A stretch of DNA of 64,000 nt from Skeletonema tropicum (taxonomy: Eukaryota; Bacillariophyta; Thalassiosirophyceae; Thalassiosirales; Thalassiosiraceae), in contig CM074146.1 in NCBI GenBank assembly GCA_037178625.1, positions 1,426,001 to 1,490,000 of the forward strand. The letters are read 5' to 3'. This document shows, piece by piece, positions 31,927 to 44,125 of this stretch (its first letter is position 1; each line of letters begins with the position of its first letter). The position numbers and the translations under genes are program-made. The notes under the pieces were generated by a model. It was not told the origin of the DNA. It did not search any database and saw only the letters and a program-made list of their open reading frames with translations.

Positions 31927-34900
31927 TCACCAGATGAAGATCCTGCGAAGTAATCACTTGGGATTTCATGATCCTTCTTCGCTTCTTTCCACTTCTTGTT
32001 CGGGTTGGTTATGATGTTGGTAATCCTGGTTGTCAGGTCTGTCCTGTCTTTGATGAAATTGCCCTTGATTGCTGCTGCACTCTCCTTGACTTTCTCCGAA
32101 AATTCGAGCCTGTTCTCGCGGCAGACACTGCAAGTTTGCAGCTGCAGCGTCTTCATTTTATATTCGAATTTCAACATCTCCTCGATAGTCTGCCTCGATC
32201 GATTCGTTTCTTTGGAACGGCCGTGTTCGCCGTAACAGGGATTGTCCATGAAGGTGATGTCAAATTTGATGGCGATTGTGACTCCATTCGTCTTAATCCG
32301 GTTGTTCACAGCGTCCTTCAAAGACTTAATTGACTTGTTGAACTCATCCTTCGTGGAAGCTGCAAATGGCTCCTTTTCGTAGAATTTGTCAACGATGCCG
32401 TAATTTAGCGTATGTACATACATCTTGTTCACCGCTGATTTAGCTCTGTCATACTCAACGCCGTCCTTGGCCCATCGGATGTAAGTGTGTGTCGCACGCC
32501 TCTTATCCAAGTACTTCTCTTCTGTCCTCACCTTCACTGTTTCACCCCAATGACTGGTATTTGTTGACCCACACGACGTCCTCTCTCTTTTATTTTTCTC
32601 CGACCTAGAAGTGAACATGGGGATCTGTTCTTCTTCTTGTTCTTCTTCCTTTTGGTTTGTACCTGCAGTTGGTTCTCCACTAGCATTGCTCTCGGCTGGA
32701 CTGGTGGTGTCAGCAGTGGTAGCGGTCCCTCCACTATTGATATCATTCTCTACCACTCCGTCTACCTCGTCGTCCTCATCAACCGTCTCGAATGGTGGAA
32801 TGACTACCACCTTGTCGAGACCCTTCCACTTAGGCGAAGGATTGACCAGCCTCTTGTCTTCCATAGGTCGAACGATCTCGATGCGCTTTACCTGGTGGAC
32901 CTTCCTACTGAGCCATGTCCCATTCGATACTTGGAGAATTCTGTCAGAGGAGAGAGCCCCAATCGACACAATCTGACCCTTCATGGGTGCATCCTTCTTT
33001 GAACTGCGGTATTCTATGATATCTCCCAGCTGTACGAATACATTCAAGTCGCTTGAGTCGGCATCCCCGTCATCGCGGGCGAGATTGCAATCCAGGTCGA
33101 TGTAATTGTATGTCTTGTCGGTTCTGTAATGTATCTGATCGAGGTCGCCTGCACAAAATGATGTCATTAGTAAAATGGAGCAGTGCACAATTTTACCAAT
33201 AGTTGTGTACCATGTACAACATAGTTCAAAATAAACTCACCTGTGGTATCAGCGGACAGGTCGTCGTCATCATCGTCCAATTGAGAGTAAGACGAATCGC
33301 TGTTGGACACATGATCGGATTTATCGCCAACTGAGTCATCGCTTGTCTGTGTCACGGGAGATATAATCTCCACATCATCGTCATCATCCTCATCATCACT
33401 TTCGCTCAAGCAGTCAATCAATGTATCTCGGTGATTTCGATACAGGCTGGTGATGTGTACTATGAGGTCATACATTTCGGTCCTCAATCTATTGATGTCG
33501 TCTGCGTTGTAATCAAACAAGTCATGACTGCTTATACAGCTGGCGAAATTGTCAGTGAAATCTTTATTCTTGACCTTCAAGTCAACCATCTGAACTAGAT
33601 TGTAAGCGTAGCGACATACGTGTACGCCACAGTCGTAGCCGTTCCCCTGGTCCATAACTGGTATAACACAAAAGAGCGTGAGATTGAGATAGTGAAACGA
33701 CACAGTAACTGAAATTGATTGACTGATAGACTTCGCTCACCTTCGGGAAAATGCAATTGGAACGACTTGTGTCTATGAGAGAAAGGCATCTCGAATCTAT
33801 CTAGCGCATCATCATGATGCCTTCTCCACTCTGCGTTGAGAACGTTTCGAACAGCTTGCGCTATTTCTCTCCTGTTGTGGAGAGTACCGCTCCCAAGTGA
33901 ATCCAAGTGTATCATAGCTGTGACATCTTTGCTGTAGGTCGTATCCCCAAATCTTGCTTTGGTCTGTTTTATCAGGTTTGGATTCAGTACCGCTACTAAC
34001 GACCAATGACTGGCAAGGTGCACAGGAAACATGACGATTTTCTTCTCGAAAATGTTGACATTCTTCAGGAACTTCTTCATCGTGTCACTGTACCCCTCGC
34101 TCAGGACCCCTGACAGGAGATACGTTGAACAGATGTGCACAGAAGAAGCGTTGTCGCCAGGGCATCTGGGTGTTGATATCCACTTGAACCAGAATTGCAG
34201 TACCGCGTCATTTAACCACTGTCCAGGTTTAAGCGTCGCCAGATCCATTCCGTGAACAATCAAATTCCTTTTCATACTGTCCCTGAGAGAGTTCTCGAAA
34301 AATGCGGCGTAGTTTGATGCATCATCTTGCCCGATGAGTTTTGCCAGCCTGTGGGATAGGTCAGTCGAACATTTGTCTGCAAGCAAGAGGCTGCTATTGC
34401 TCGTCTTGAAAGGTATCACGAAACATTGTGATAATATGTCGACTGCCACTGGCAATGGTGTAAAGCTTTTCTGGGTCACCGATGATGCAGATGGTGGTTC
34501 AGCCGAGATCACATTCTGCTGTTGTCGTATGCCTGCACGAACCAAGTCATCACAGACTGTGCGCGCATTGGGACTCTTGACATCGTGCTGCTGAAGCGTA
34601 ACAATGCTGGATAACGCCACAACTACAATGATTGTAGTTAGCAGCTCAGACGGTCCTCCCTTTCTTGCATTGAATTGTATCACCGACTCGCGGTGACCTT
34701 CCTGTAATTTGAGAGCGACGGATTTGCTTTGCTCTTTAATTACCTTAATCAGTATTCCTTTATTACGTAGTTGCTTAACTCCAAGGACAGTCCGTAACCA
34801 GCTCGTCACGAAAAGTATGATGTGCGGCAAAGATATTACAGTCGCTTGGTAATTTGGTAAAATTGTGCAGTGGACAGATTTACAAATGTCAGTCAGTAAG

Positions 34901-35011
34901 TGATACCAAACCAAAGCAAATACGAATCAAAGCGTACGACAACGTGATGGCAACACTCACTTGGCGTTGTCGTCGATTCACCTACATGTGACTCCTTCAC
35001 CGGAGTGACAA
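31923..35011 (-). CDS. Ulp1-type (C48) cysteine protease of E, fused to a helicase tail
   Basis: Exons on the minus strand: 35011-34961, 34844-33741, 33657-33241 and 33148-31923, all joined in phase 1 with GTGAG donors. About 930 residues. Helical N-terminal segment, then the protease: LAKLIGQDDASN, MDLATLKPGQWLNDAVLQFW, His in LASHWSL (34003-34008), Asp in MIHLDSLG, and Gln/Cys in MDQGNGYDCGVHVC. All catalytic positions of Ulp1/SENP proteases are present. An acidic tail follows, then a segment (GDIIEYRSS..GQIVSIG) that could be a small Tudor-like barrel (weak). The last ~45 residues (DRTDLTTRITNIITNPNKKW) are shared with the Pif1-like helicase of E-mini, so a deletion probably fused the two genes. 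The first exon has no identifiable upstream donor; in F1 its equivalent continues from gene 2. Likely cleaves SUMO-like conjugates or a polyprotein (inference). Confidence 0.8.
33166..33200. repeat. E palindrome in protease intron 3
   Basis: ATTAGTAAAATGGAGCAGTG followed by CACAATTTTACCAAT, inside the intron 33149-33240. Confidence 0.75.
34852..34887. repeat. E palindrome in protease intron 1
   Basis: ATTTGGTAAAATTGTGCAGT followed by GGACAGATTTACAAAT, inside the intron 34845-34960, close to the 3' splice site. Confidence 0.75.
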
Positions 35012-35169
35012 CTGCAAGTACAAGAACGCAATTAAAAGAAAAAGGCGCTGATTAGTAAACGACGACGAAATTTCTTATTGTTAAAAAGAAATGCAGATAT
35101 ATCCCAATTCATGTATAGAATCCCACCAATCCTCCCCACCCCATTCTACTCCCCAAACTCAGTGGCTAA
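35012..35169 (-). other. spacer between gene 2 and the first protease exon
   Basis: 158 bp ending, on the minus strand, in a pyrimidine-rich CTTGTACTTGCAG acceptor. It is an intron end whose donor I could not place. Confidence 0.5.
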
Positions 35170-38100
35170 TCATTCCATGATAGTATCCTCAATAATTTCG
35201 TTCCAATCAGGAAAATTTCCACTCTTGAAGACATTTCTCCTCTCATTTTCAGTGACATCGTCAAACGACGAGTAACCAATAGATTGAAGGTGCGCTTTGA
35301 TTCCGAAGTCGGTCAGGTACTTGTTCAAAGGTACTCCGTAAGTGACTGAATCAAACCCAGATTTCCAAGTATGTTGAAAGTCCGAAATAATGTCTTGCAA
35401 AAGCTCATTCCTGTCTTTGTATGGAACGTTCTTTTTGGGGCGGTTCCTGAACTTGCCCTCAAGGAATCGATTGTACATCGTGTTGTTATTCTCTTCCATG
35501 ACCTTCAAAGCAATGTACGCTGGTTTTTCTGCATCGCTCATCAATTGCTTCATTCTGTTCTCGATCTTTCGCAAGTGGGTCTCGATCGGAAAGCTGCCAG
35601 TAGGTACCATAAGCACTGTAATCAACTTTGTCACTGGATAATTCGATGTAGTTTGTTTTCTCTTGAGAATGTTGTCGGTGGAGTAGTTTTGTTCCTTAAT
35701 GAAGGTTTCCGTGAAACATTCGTACCAGTTAGGCACCGTGTCTCCAGCACTGGATACATTGTTCCAGTAAGTCAGTAGAATCGATCTGACATGCTCACCC
35801 TTCAGGTACCAGGCCCTACGCCCCATCTCCGTAAAGAAGATAATATAGACTTGTTTACTGGACTTGTTGTGTGTGATAGGACAAGACACTTCAACAGTAA
35901 TCGGACTCAACGATGATTTCAGAGGAGAAGATGTACCAGTCGTGACAGAAGAAATATCCACGTTTTGCCATGCTCCACCGCCACCGCCACCGCCATTGTG
36001 ACTATGATCACCTATAGTACTCTCGCTCCCCAATACCTCCATACCAGTCAAGCTTGTAGAACCGCCCGACTTGAACTCACCTTTCACTTCTTCAGCAGTA
36101 ACCATCGACGAAGAAGTTGCAGGAGACGATACAACATTGCTCTTCCCCTTTTCCAACAATTTGATCCTTTTCAACAGAGCAGCTTTTTCTTGAGCTAACC
36201 TGTCTTCAATGCTGCGTTTACACGGTTGAGAACCATGGTCGAGCAAGGATGTGGGCTTCCCAACCACCTTCTTCCTCACAGGAGTGGTAAAAAGAGACCT
36301 AGCAGTACTAGCATCACTGACTTCTTCAATTACTTCGCTTGTAGCTTTGGTCAACTGGATAGAACCCCGCTTCTGCTCAGCGGTAAGACTACCACTCAGT
36401 TTCTTATACGGATTCTGCACAGGTTGAACTTTGCTTACACGAAACGCAGAGACCCCAACAATGCAATCGTTACCTGAATCATGATCTTGATAAAGTAGAC
36501 GAAACACAAGATTTCTGTCATCAATCGCCACACCCGTCATGTTGTTTGCCCCCCAATCAGGTAAATTAATGACTGTAAAACTTTTCGCAGACCAGTCTTT
36601 GTGAGGGGGTATTGCAATCGCCACTCTAACTTGGCAACGCACACAGATTGCGCTCAACAGAGATTTGTACCAATCAATTGAATGAGCGAGCGATCTCTTA
36701 AAATGAGTCTCTTCTTTCAACCACTCTGCGACAACTTTTTTGCTGCCTTCAGCGTAGACCTCGTTATTACAAAAGTCATCCAACTGACTAGCACACCATT
36801 TCAAGAATAACTCGTAAGTAAAACATTGCATCGGATGGTTCGTCTCTTGAAAAAAGGCAAGTAAACTTCTTGCAATTGATGAAGGTAGGCCGAACTTATC
36901 ACCTGGGTCAGACACTTCCAACTCATTCCAATTATTTGTCTCCTTCAACAGCTGGAATACTGATGATACAAAGCCATCATCCCTCACAACATCAATTTCA
37001 TCACTGCTGCGGTCCGATGAATTATTTTGCTTTGATTGCTCGTCAGTACCACTGATATCATCGAATTGATCATCATCGTCATGACCATCTAGACCATCAT
37101 CATCGGAAGTGGTCAAATCCAAATCCCTCTCGATATAAACGGACACACCAGCAACATTGTCACCACCATCACCGAGGCGACAATCAGTAATAGTGCGGTC
37201 AATGAGTAGCCTGAAATAGACTTTTCTTGGGCACTTTAGCCCGCCTGGAGCGAAGGAAACAATCCTCGTTTCACCGCTTTCTCCATGGCATCCATCAGGT
37301 GGCAGCAGCACACAAATTTCAAGACACATGATTGTGCTCAATACATCGAGCAATGTGAAATACCAGTCAATCGAGCGATGTACTTTGTTGTATGAGTATT
37401 CGCATTCATAAATGAATTCGTCCATCACTCTTTTGATACGAGGATAGAAGGGTTCATTCGCAGCCATATACATGACATCAGCGACGAACGGCAGCAGTTT
37501 CTCCTCTGTGCTGAGAGCCACGTTATCAACTACACAAGCGAGTGCGTGGAGGATACTAAAAGTGTTCCTCGGTACCAACTTGTCACCGGTCGGCCTCTGA
37601 ACATGATCCGCACCAGCTGTAATGATTTGTTTCAATCGCATCTTCTTTGCTAATTTCGACATTGCCAAATTGTCAACATCGTCCGTAACAGAAAAAGTTT
37701 CTTGATACTCATTTACAACGAGTTTCCTGAGTCGTTGTACACTATCAGCAATATCACCTCTTGCAATCAAATCAACAGTATCAACGAAGTCATTAGGATT
37801 GCCATTCGACTTAGACGAGGGAGGAGCAGTCTCAGTGACGTTCGATGGAGAGGAATGTGCCTTCGCTCGCGTCAAACTCTTGAAAACTTTGTTGTCAGGG
37901 GAGAGGTAATGGTGGTAAATAGTTCCGCGGGATTTGCCGCCCTTACGCTTGATACTCTTCCTTTTCCATCCATCCGAGAGATCTGAATGGGTGTAATCAA
38001 CCCACTCATTCTCGCTATGTAGAAGGCAGTTGCATTTATTTATTAGGTAAAATTGTTCAGTGATCGATTATACTAAAATGATTCAATAAGCAAGCGATAC

Positions 38101-38915
38101 TTAGTGCGGCAGTGCACATGCACACAAAATAAACTCACATGATAGTTGAATCAGGAGAGGCCTTCTCTCGGACAGGTACCGGTTTAGACTTTTTCGTGAC
38201 AGCACCTTTCTCGGACAAATCCGGTTCATCATCATCTTGAACAGGTTGATCACGGGAGCCCGAATGAGTTTTGTCTTCAAGTACAAGTTTCCCGTTCTCA
38301 TCACTGGTGTGAAGTTGAAGGTTGAAAAAAAAACTTGTAAGTAAAAAGGAAAGACAGAATTTGTAAAACGGTACAATGAACAAAAATACCAAAATCATTG
38401 AACCACACGAAGGTTAACCTTCTCTCTTACCAAAAATGCTCACAATTTGAAGTGTACGGCGCTTGGCTTGTACCTCCTTTCTGAGCAATAGCGGCAAACA
38501 TTAAGAAGTTGACCGCTGCAGACACCAGATCATCTTTGTCAGTAGAATCAGTCTTACCAACTGGGACATTCGGGTAATGTTCAGACAGTTCATTCAGGAT
38601 GTACTTGATTGACCCGACTTCAAAGACGGAAAGAGCAGAAAAGAGCAGTTGTTCCTTCTCCAACTTGGCAACGTCAAACCCATCGCCTAATGCAACAGAC
38701 GCTAGCAGCGAGAAGATACGATCGTCGGTACGCACCAAACGCCAATTGATGTCTGTTACGCTCAATGCAATGACAGGAGCCGACGGTTTAGCGGCAGTCT
38801 TGACCCCTGACGAAGTAAGACGTGCATCGACATTGCTCCGATTCCGCACGGCACGGAAGCCCTTACCATTACTACCAACGGTGGATATAACTGGATTTGT
38901 GTTGCCAAACTTCAT
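35170..38915 (-). CDS. E gene 2: large protein with an MBD/TAM-like segment
   Basis: Exons on the minus strand: 38915-38431, 38303-38139 and 38014-35170, joined in phase 2 twice (donors GTAAGAG and GTGAGT), giving 1,164 aa. Exon 1 holds a helical domain conserved in F1. Exon 2 is acidic. Exon 3 starts with a segment at residues 229-270 (LSDGWKRKSIKRKGGKSRG, then YLSPDNKVFKS) that follows the methyl-CpG-binding domain pattern GW-x-R-KxGxSxG-Y-SPxGKxFxS. Two modules of about 145 residues (roughly 365-510 and 590-745) resemble each other: SIDWY at 431 and 662, PP about 20 residues later, FRLL and GVS. A distant OTU-like fold is a weak guess. A coiled coil (SIEDRLAQEKAALLKRIKLL) lies near 825. 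Possibly spliced on to the protease exons, as in F1, but no donor was found. Likely a DNA- or chromatin-binding protein of the element. Confidence 0.7.
38043..38077. repeat. E palindrome in gene 2 intron 2
   Basis: TTAGGTAAAATTGTTCAGTG followed by ATCGATTATACTAAA; same element at 45758-45793. Confidence 0.75.
38359..38390. repeat. E palindrome in gene 2 intron 1
   Basis: A weaker palindrome: AATTTGTAAAACGGTACAAT, then GAACAAAAATACC; same at 45444-45475. Confidence 0.55.
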
Positions 38916-39781
38916 TATTTATTCGGACAATGTAGAAATGTGATGATGTAAATGATGCAATGCATAATTTATGAGAGCTGTTGAACGGCTCGACAACGTA
39001 CAAACTGCCTACATAACCGCCGCCAACGCACCAGCGCAATAATCAGCAGAGAACAATGCAATCAATAACCAACCACGTCATGAAGTAAACGAGTTCCTTC
39101 GTAAGCTACGTCGGCAACACAAGATCTTGTGGTTCAACACATCAACAACACGTCGACAAAAAGATTCAGCTCAACACAAGACGTCGACGTGGAGTTAAGA
39201 ACTGACGTATTGATCAGTACGTGGCCAAAGATCGGCAGTTATTCAAATGCAAACACGTCGGCAACCAACGTCGGCGTCTATTTAGACTTGCATCAATAGA
39301 CGACTCGGCAGATAATGTAATTGAGCCAATGTCGACCTGAGTACTTGCTGCATGAACTTAAATACTTTTTTGTTCATTGGATTTTGCCAACACCTGACTT
39401 CTGGTACTTTGTGACGTAAGACGATTGGAATCAAGTGTACTAATTCCTTAAGTAACGAAGTTTACCACGTCACTCAGAGAAAAAATGAAGAAAATAGATG
39501 GTGACGGGGATGCACACCGGAAAGAACGAAGAAGCTCATCGACAATCTGACTTAATTAGCCTGGAAAAGTCCTTTCTAGCACAAATCAAGCGATTTTTAG
39601 ATCTAAATCATAAGATATAGCATCTAAATGACAATCAAAATGGGCATTTCAGCGGGGATAGGAGGGGGGAAAATCCCAACACTTCAAGTTTAAGTTCCGG
39701 AAGTAATTCAGAGCAAAGCACCGCACCCAACGAATCCGCCGCACAGATCTCGCATAAAACGCAACAGCGCTCCACCAAATC
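38916..39781. promoter_or_regulatory. E divergent control region (right copy)
   Basis: Inverted copy of 30006-30871 with the same CGACGT-rich core (39110-39275). It separates gene 2 (minus) from gene 1 (plus) in the complete E copy. Confidence 0.65.
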
Positions 39782-40376
39782 ATGACCGACAAACAACATC
39801 CAACTGAACACGATAACGACGACACCATGAACTCACCTGAAGCTACAGATGCAACTGAATCTGCGGTTGAATCTGCAGCTGAAGCTGTGGACGCAAAAAG
39901 CACGTTAAAGGAGACAACGAGTCCGCCGGACAACCAGATGAACACCCCCGGAAAGAATAACACACCTACCGATCATACTGCCGAGGCTGTCACCAGACCA
40001 ACCACCAACAACGTTATCACCCCTGACAAACCAACAGCAGGTACAGAAACGACTACGCAGCAAGTCGAGGAAGATCGACCTGAGCATTACATCAAAGGCA
40101 CAAATACGGGCCTGCCAACAAAAATTAGTGCTACGGTTTTCGTTTGCTTCACCCATTTGGATAAAGAAGGCAAATTGGTAGCGGAGAATGTAAATCAAGC
40201 GGTACCACAGCAAGAGAAGATACTCGGGCTATTGAAACTGGTGGCTACGGGTAAATCCGGCGACAACAAAGAAATGAACGACAGTCAGATACACTTACAC
40301 TTCAGCAAGAAAGCAGCGGAGGATGATTCCGCGGAAGATTGCGTGAGTTTACTTTTGTTGAATCTGCGCAACGAAC

Positions 40377-40408
40377 CATTTTGTAAAATTGATCACTGTA
40401 CAAATTTG
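40377..40408. repeat. E palindrome in gene 1 intron 1 (right, first)
   Basis: CATTTTGTAAAATTGATCAC followed by TGTACAAATTTG; centre CACTG in the gene sense. Confidence 0.75.
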
Positions 40409-40450
40409 GGAATGTTGATTCGTTGATCGATTGCGATGTTGCACAGAACG

Positions 40451-40483
40451 AATTTGTAAATTTGATCACTGTACAATTTTGGT
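40451..40483. repeat. E palindrome in gene 1 intron 1 (right, second)
   Basis: AATTTGTAAATTTGATCACT followed by GTACAATTTTGGT. Confidence 0.75.
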
Positions 40484-40535
40484 AATATTGATTCGTCGAT
40501 CGATTGCTGCAGCCAAACTACATCATGCTACTTGA

Positions 40536-40570
40536 TTTGTATAATTGCTCACTGTGCGATTATACGAATA
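40536..40570. repeat. E palindrome in gene 1 intron 1 (right, third)
   Basis: TTTGTATAATTGCTCACTGT followed by GCGATTATACGAAT. This copy is the site where F1 inserted in the left arm. Confidence 0.75.
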
Positions 40571-43500
40571 TTGATTTATAGATCCGTTGCTGAACTCACA
40601 ACTAACACTTGATTGATGCTACTCCACATTAATAACAGGAGAAGACAGAACCAGTCAATGCAACTCATATGTCATTGATTGCATCCAGTGAAGAAGCGAG
40701 GACTAGTGTGGCTTACGGATTGCCATTCACGTATGTTCCAGAGCTATCACACTTAATCGACGTACTCAACGGAGATGATGGTAGTGGCACAGATGAAACG
40801 AAAAGAGAAATATCAGAGGCATTAACTGCTAATGTGACAACAGTCGAAGGTCAACGAAAGCTTTTGAGCACTGCAAGAAAGCACCATTGGCTAGATGAAA
40901 GTCAAAATGAAGTCAATGTGGCAGTCCAAGATGGTATCGAGGGATTTGGTCATTTCTACACTTCCTTCACTGCTTCATTGAAATTCTATGTCACAGCTGT
41001 TGAAGGCAACCACCGCTTGATAGCATTATTGGCAGCTCTGCTGCGATGCAAAGTGAAGAGAGAGTCAGGCTACTTCTTCAAGCCAAGCAATCCCGGAGAT
41101 CCGACGTTCTTGACCAATTCATTCGTAGGAATTGAAGATAACGAACATGACGCCATGGAGAATGCTCTTGAGAAATTGAAAAAATCGGACAGTGATGCAA
41201 TATTGAGCCACCCCTTCGACGCTCACATTACAGTAGCATCAAGGACTGCTACCGAATCTTTCCCCGCGCCTCACCTTGCGGAAACTCTTCTAGCCGAGAA
41301 AAGCAAGAACGTGAGCAAAAGGAAGCTTGGATCAACAGTACTAAATATATACAGAGGCTTAACTAAGCATAATTCTGTGAGAAGAGACCATGAGGATTGG
41401 ACTGAGAAGGAAGTTGGTACTAACGGTAAGATAGTCAGCAAAGGTAAAGTTTTGACCATAAAGGGGCTGAGAGCGCGAACGGCAAGGACACTTGAAGAGT
41501 TTGAAGATGACCCAAGTTTCACCGAAGAGCCGCTCACTCAATACTACGAGAATCCAATGCGTGAATACGAGACGTGCCAAAACGAAGTGCAGCTCAGAGT
41601 TGATGGTGGAGGACCAAATGATGTACTCAAATTGCCTGTCAAGTGTAATATGGACAACTTCGGTTCTACAGGGAACTACCCGATGACTGTTGAGCACAGC
41701 ATGGCCAGATTTTTCCCACTCGCGGTAGCGGTACAGTCATTGCTTGAAACTGATGGAATGCAGCTATTTACCTCAAAGCAGATAAGCGCAATGTTGGCAG
41801 GCGGAATTATTATGCCAAGATCAGGAGTGAACACGATTGTGATACCCAAGGATGATACTGATGGAAAATACAATGACACGCCTAAACTATGGGACAGGTC
41901 AGTTGAAGGGATCATGGCGACAAGTACTGCAGCGTTGGTCTACACAGTCGAGTCTGCCAAACTGTTCAACGCAGATGCCTTGCTTGATCAAACTTTAAAT
42001 GCCTTCAGCATCATGTCGCAAACCAAAGATATGGCGAATGATTTGAGATTGAGTATTGGTAAGAACAAGCTTGGTATCATTTCATTCGTAAACTTGTGCT
42101 CGTTGTACCTTGACTAACAAGTATCTATTCATTGAAATCAAGCGAAAAGTTTCGGATTGATTAGTATGGCAGCAAAAGAGATCGCAGTTGTCCTGAAGAC
42201 GCTGAAGGAAGATGAAGGCACAGAGAGAGATGTGAATATCGCGGCACTAAACTTCATGGTGACAATGAATCTATTACACGAGTACATGCAACTCATTGCT
42301 TCTACCCCTGAAGACATCCAAGTTAGTGAAGACCTATTGAGAGAAGACAACCAGGATTTGGTCGGTGAAGCTATCAGAGAATTCTTGGTAAGAAAGAAAG
42401 ACAAGGACAAGACTTCACGTCTCGATAAAGAGCAATTGGCAAGTAACGTCATTGAGGCGGTCAGAGTGACGAATGAGACAGGTGCAAGTTCAACCAAAAG
42501 ACAAAGCAAGATACCGACTAAGGGTAGAGATGTGATGACCATCGTAACAGCTCCTGGTGATATGACACTAGTAGAGCTCATTTGCCACATCTTTTGTTGG
42601 AATGTGGTTCGATCCGCAGAGAAAGAGAGAGGCAATCCGAGAAAGCTCCAAGACCTCTTCTTCGGAAAAGACAAGCGATTCAAAACGACAAGCGACTCAG
42701 TGAAAACATCAAGTCAGTTGATGAAGGTTCTAAAGATTGGGAATGAAACGGTCACATCTAGAATCGAATCACCGAGTGACTTTCAAATGACAGGATCGTT
42801 GTTATCGCTAACGCAGCTGGGCGACTTGATCAGAGGGACTGCGCAACTTAAGGGCAAGCTCATCCGTACGTACACACTTCCAACGAAACCTGCTGCTACC
42901 AAGGAGGGAAAGCCAAGCAAAAGAAAGGAGAGTAAGAAGAGGAAGTCGGAGAAGCATCAAAGTAAAGACAAAAATGGATCAACAACTGATACCACAGAGG
43001 AGACAAATTCGAAAAAGCAACGCACCAATGATTGTGCCAGTAAAACGATCGTGTCGCAACAGTCAGGCAATACGACGCAGCACGAACTCCACGGACGAGA
43101 GAGCAAGGATGAATTGAGAGCTAGAGCCGTGAAAGCAGCACAGAATAAAGTTGGTAAAGATATCTTGGGAGAAGGATTAATGACAAACATTGCAAAAGCA
43201 ATCATTGATGAATTGTTCCCTACACTTCCAGAAGCAGAAGCTGATATAGATGAGATGATTGAAAGTGACGATGTCGTGGCAAGAACCGAAACAACATTCG
43301 AAGCAGTAGAAGGATATGAGGTAGGAAAACAGTACGACCAAACTGGATTCTTTGACGTCATCAACCTCGCGTGGAGTAACATGAAATGGAGAGGAAGGAA
43401 GAAAAAGCACAAAACGAACAAACGTATTGGGTTGACTACGAAGGAGCAACAGATGGCTGAGAAGTGGGCAAAGAACTTGTTTGGCTTACCTTTGAAGACA

Positions 43501-43698
43501 GCTATTAAACAGGGGCGCGCAGAATGGTGCGATAGTGGTGGCGTGCAGCGGTGTATGTGGCGGGTTCAGCGCGGGCCCTCGGGGCCTGTAAAGTATTGTG
43601 TCGTCATCTTGCTGTTGGCCATTTGCTGTGTGGCTTGTCAGTAGTCTTTATACAACGGAATTCGGCTATAAAGTTGCTCTGCAATGACGTTGGCCTTA

Positions 43699-43734
43699 AT
43701 TGGTATAATTGTGCTGTGCACAATTTTACCAATT
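43699..43734. repeat. E palindrome, terminus 1 of E-mini
   Basis: Same sequence as 10847-10883. Confidence 0.8.
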
Positions 43735-43784
43735 AGTCTCTTTACAATAGAATACGGCTATAAAGTTGCTCTGCAATGACGTTG

Positions 43785-44125
43785 TCAATCTTTATCAATG
43801 TGAAAAGAAATGTCTTGAATGCAATAAGCCACGAAGTCCTTATTACAAGCTAGGAGTTTTTCCAGATGATGGTAGTAAGCAATATAACCGAACTCTTTAT
43901 GATTCATTAATTACGAGTTTCGGTGGAGCTTAGCCACCTTCATCAGCGGTTCTAATTGCGTGGAGACAGGCCACAAAAAATTTGAATCAAAAGGTCTCAA
44001 GAATGAGAAAAGGCGTGGTAGCTGTCATTGTTCTAACGGTCGTAAGTTTTGTTGGCGTTTCGTGGGCGTGGGCCAGCGTACAAGGCATATCTTTTCCATC
44101 GGGGAGATCCAAAGTAGCGAGCAAA
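43785..44125 (+). other. sequence in E-mini absent from the other E copies
   Basis: A frame reading KCLECNKPRSPYYKLGVF, then YNRTLYDSLITSFGGA, ends at a stop near 43933. A second frame encodes a hydrophobic segment (VVAVIVLTVVSFVGVSWAWA) near 44008-44070. It may be a leftover of a part of the parent E that the longer copies lack, or captured host DNA. Confidence 0.4.

Noticed and set aside
38474..38915. Gene 2 exon 1 ending at the GTACAAG donor
   Set aside because: It would leave phase 1 and shift exon 2 out of the acidic frame; the GTAAGAG donor at 38430 gives matching phase 2.
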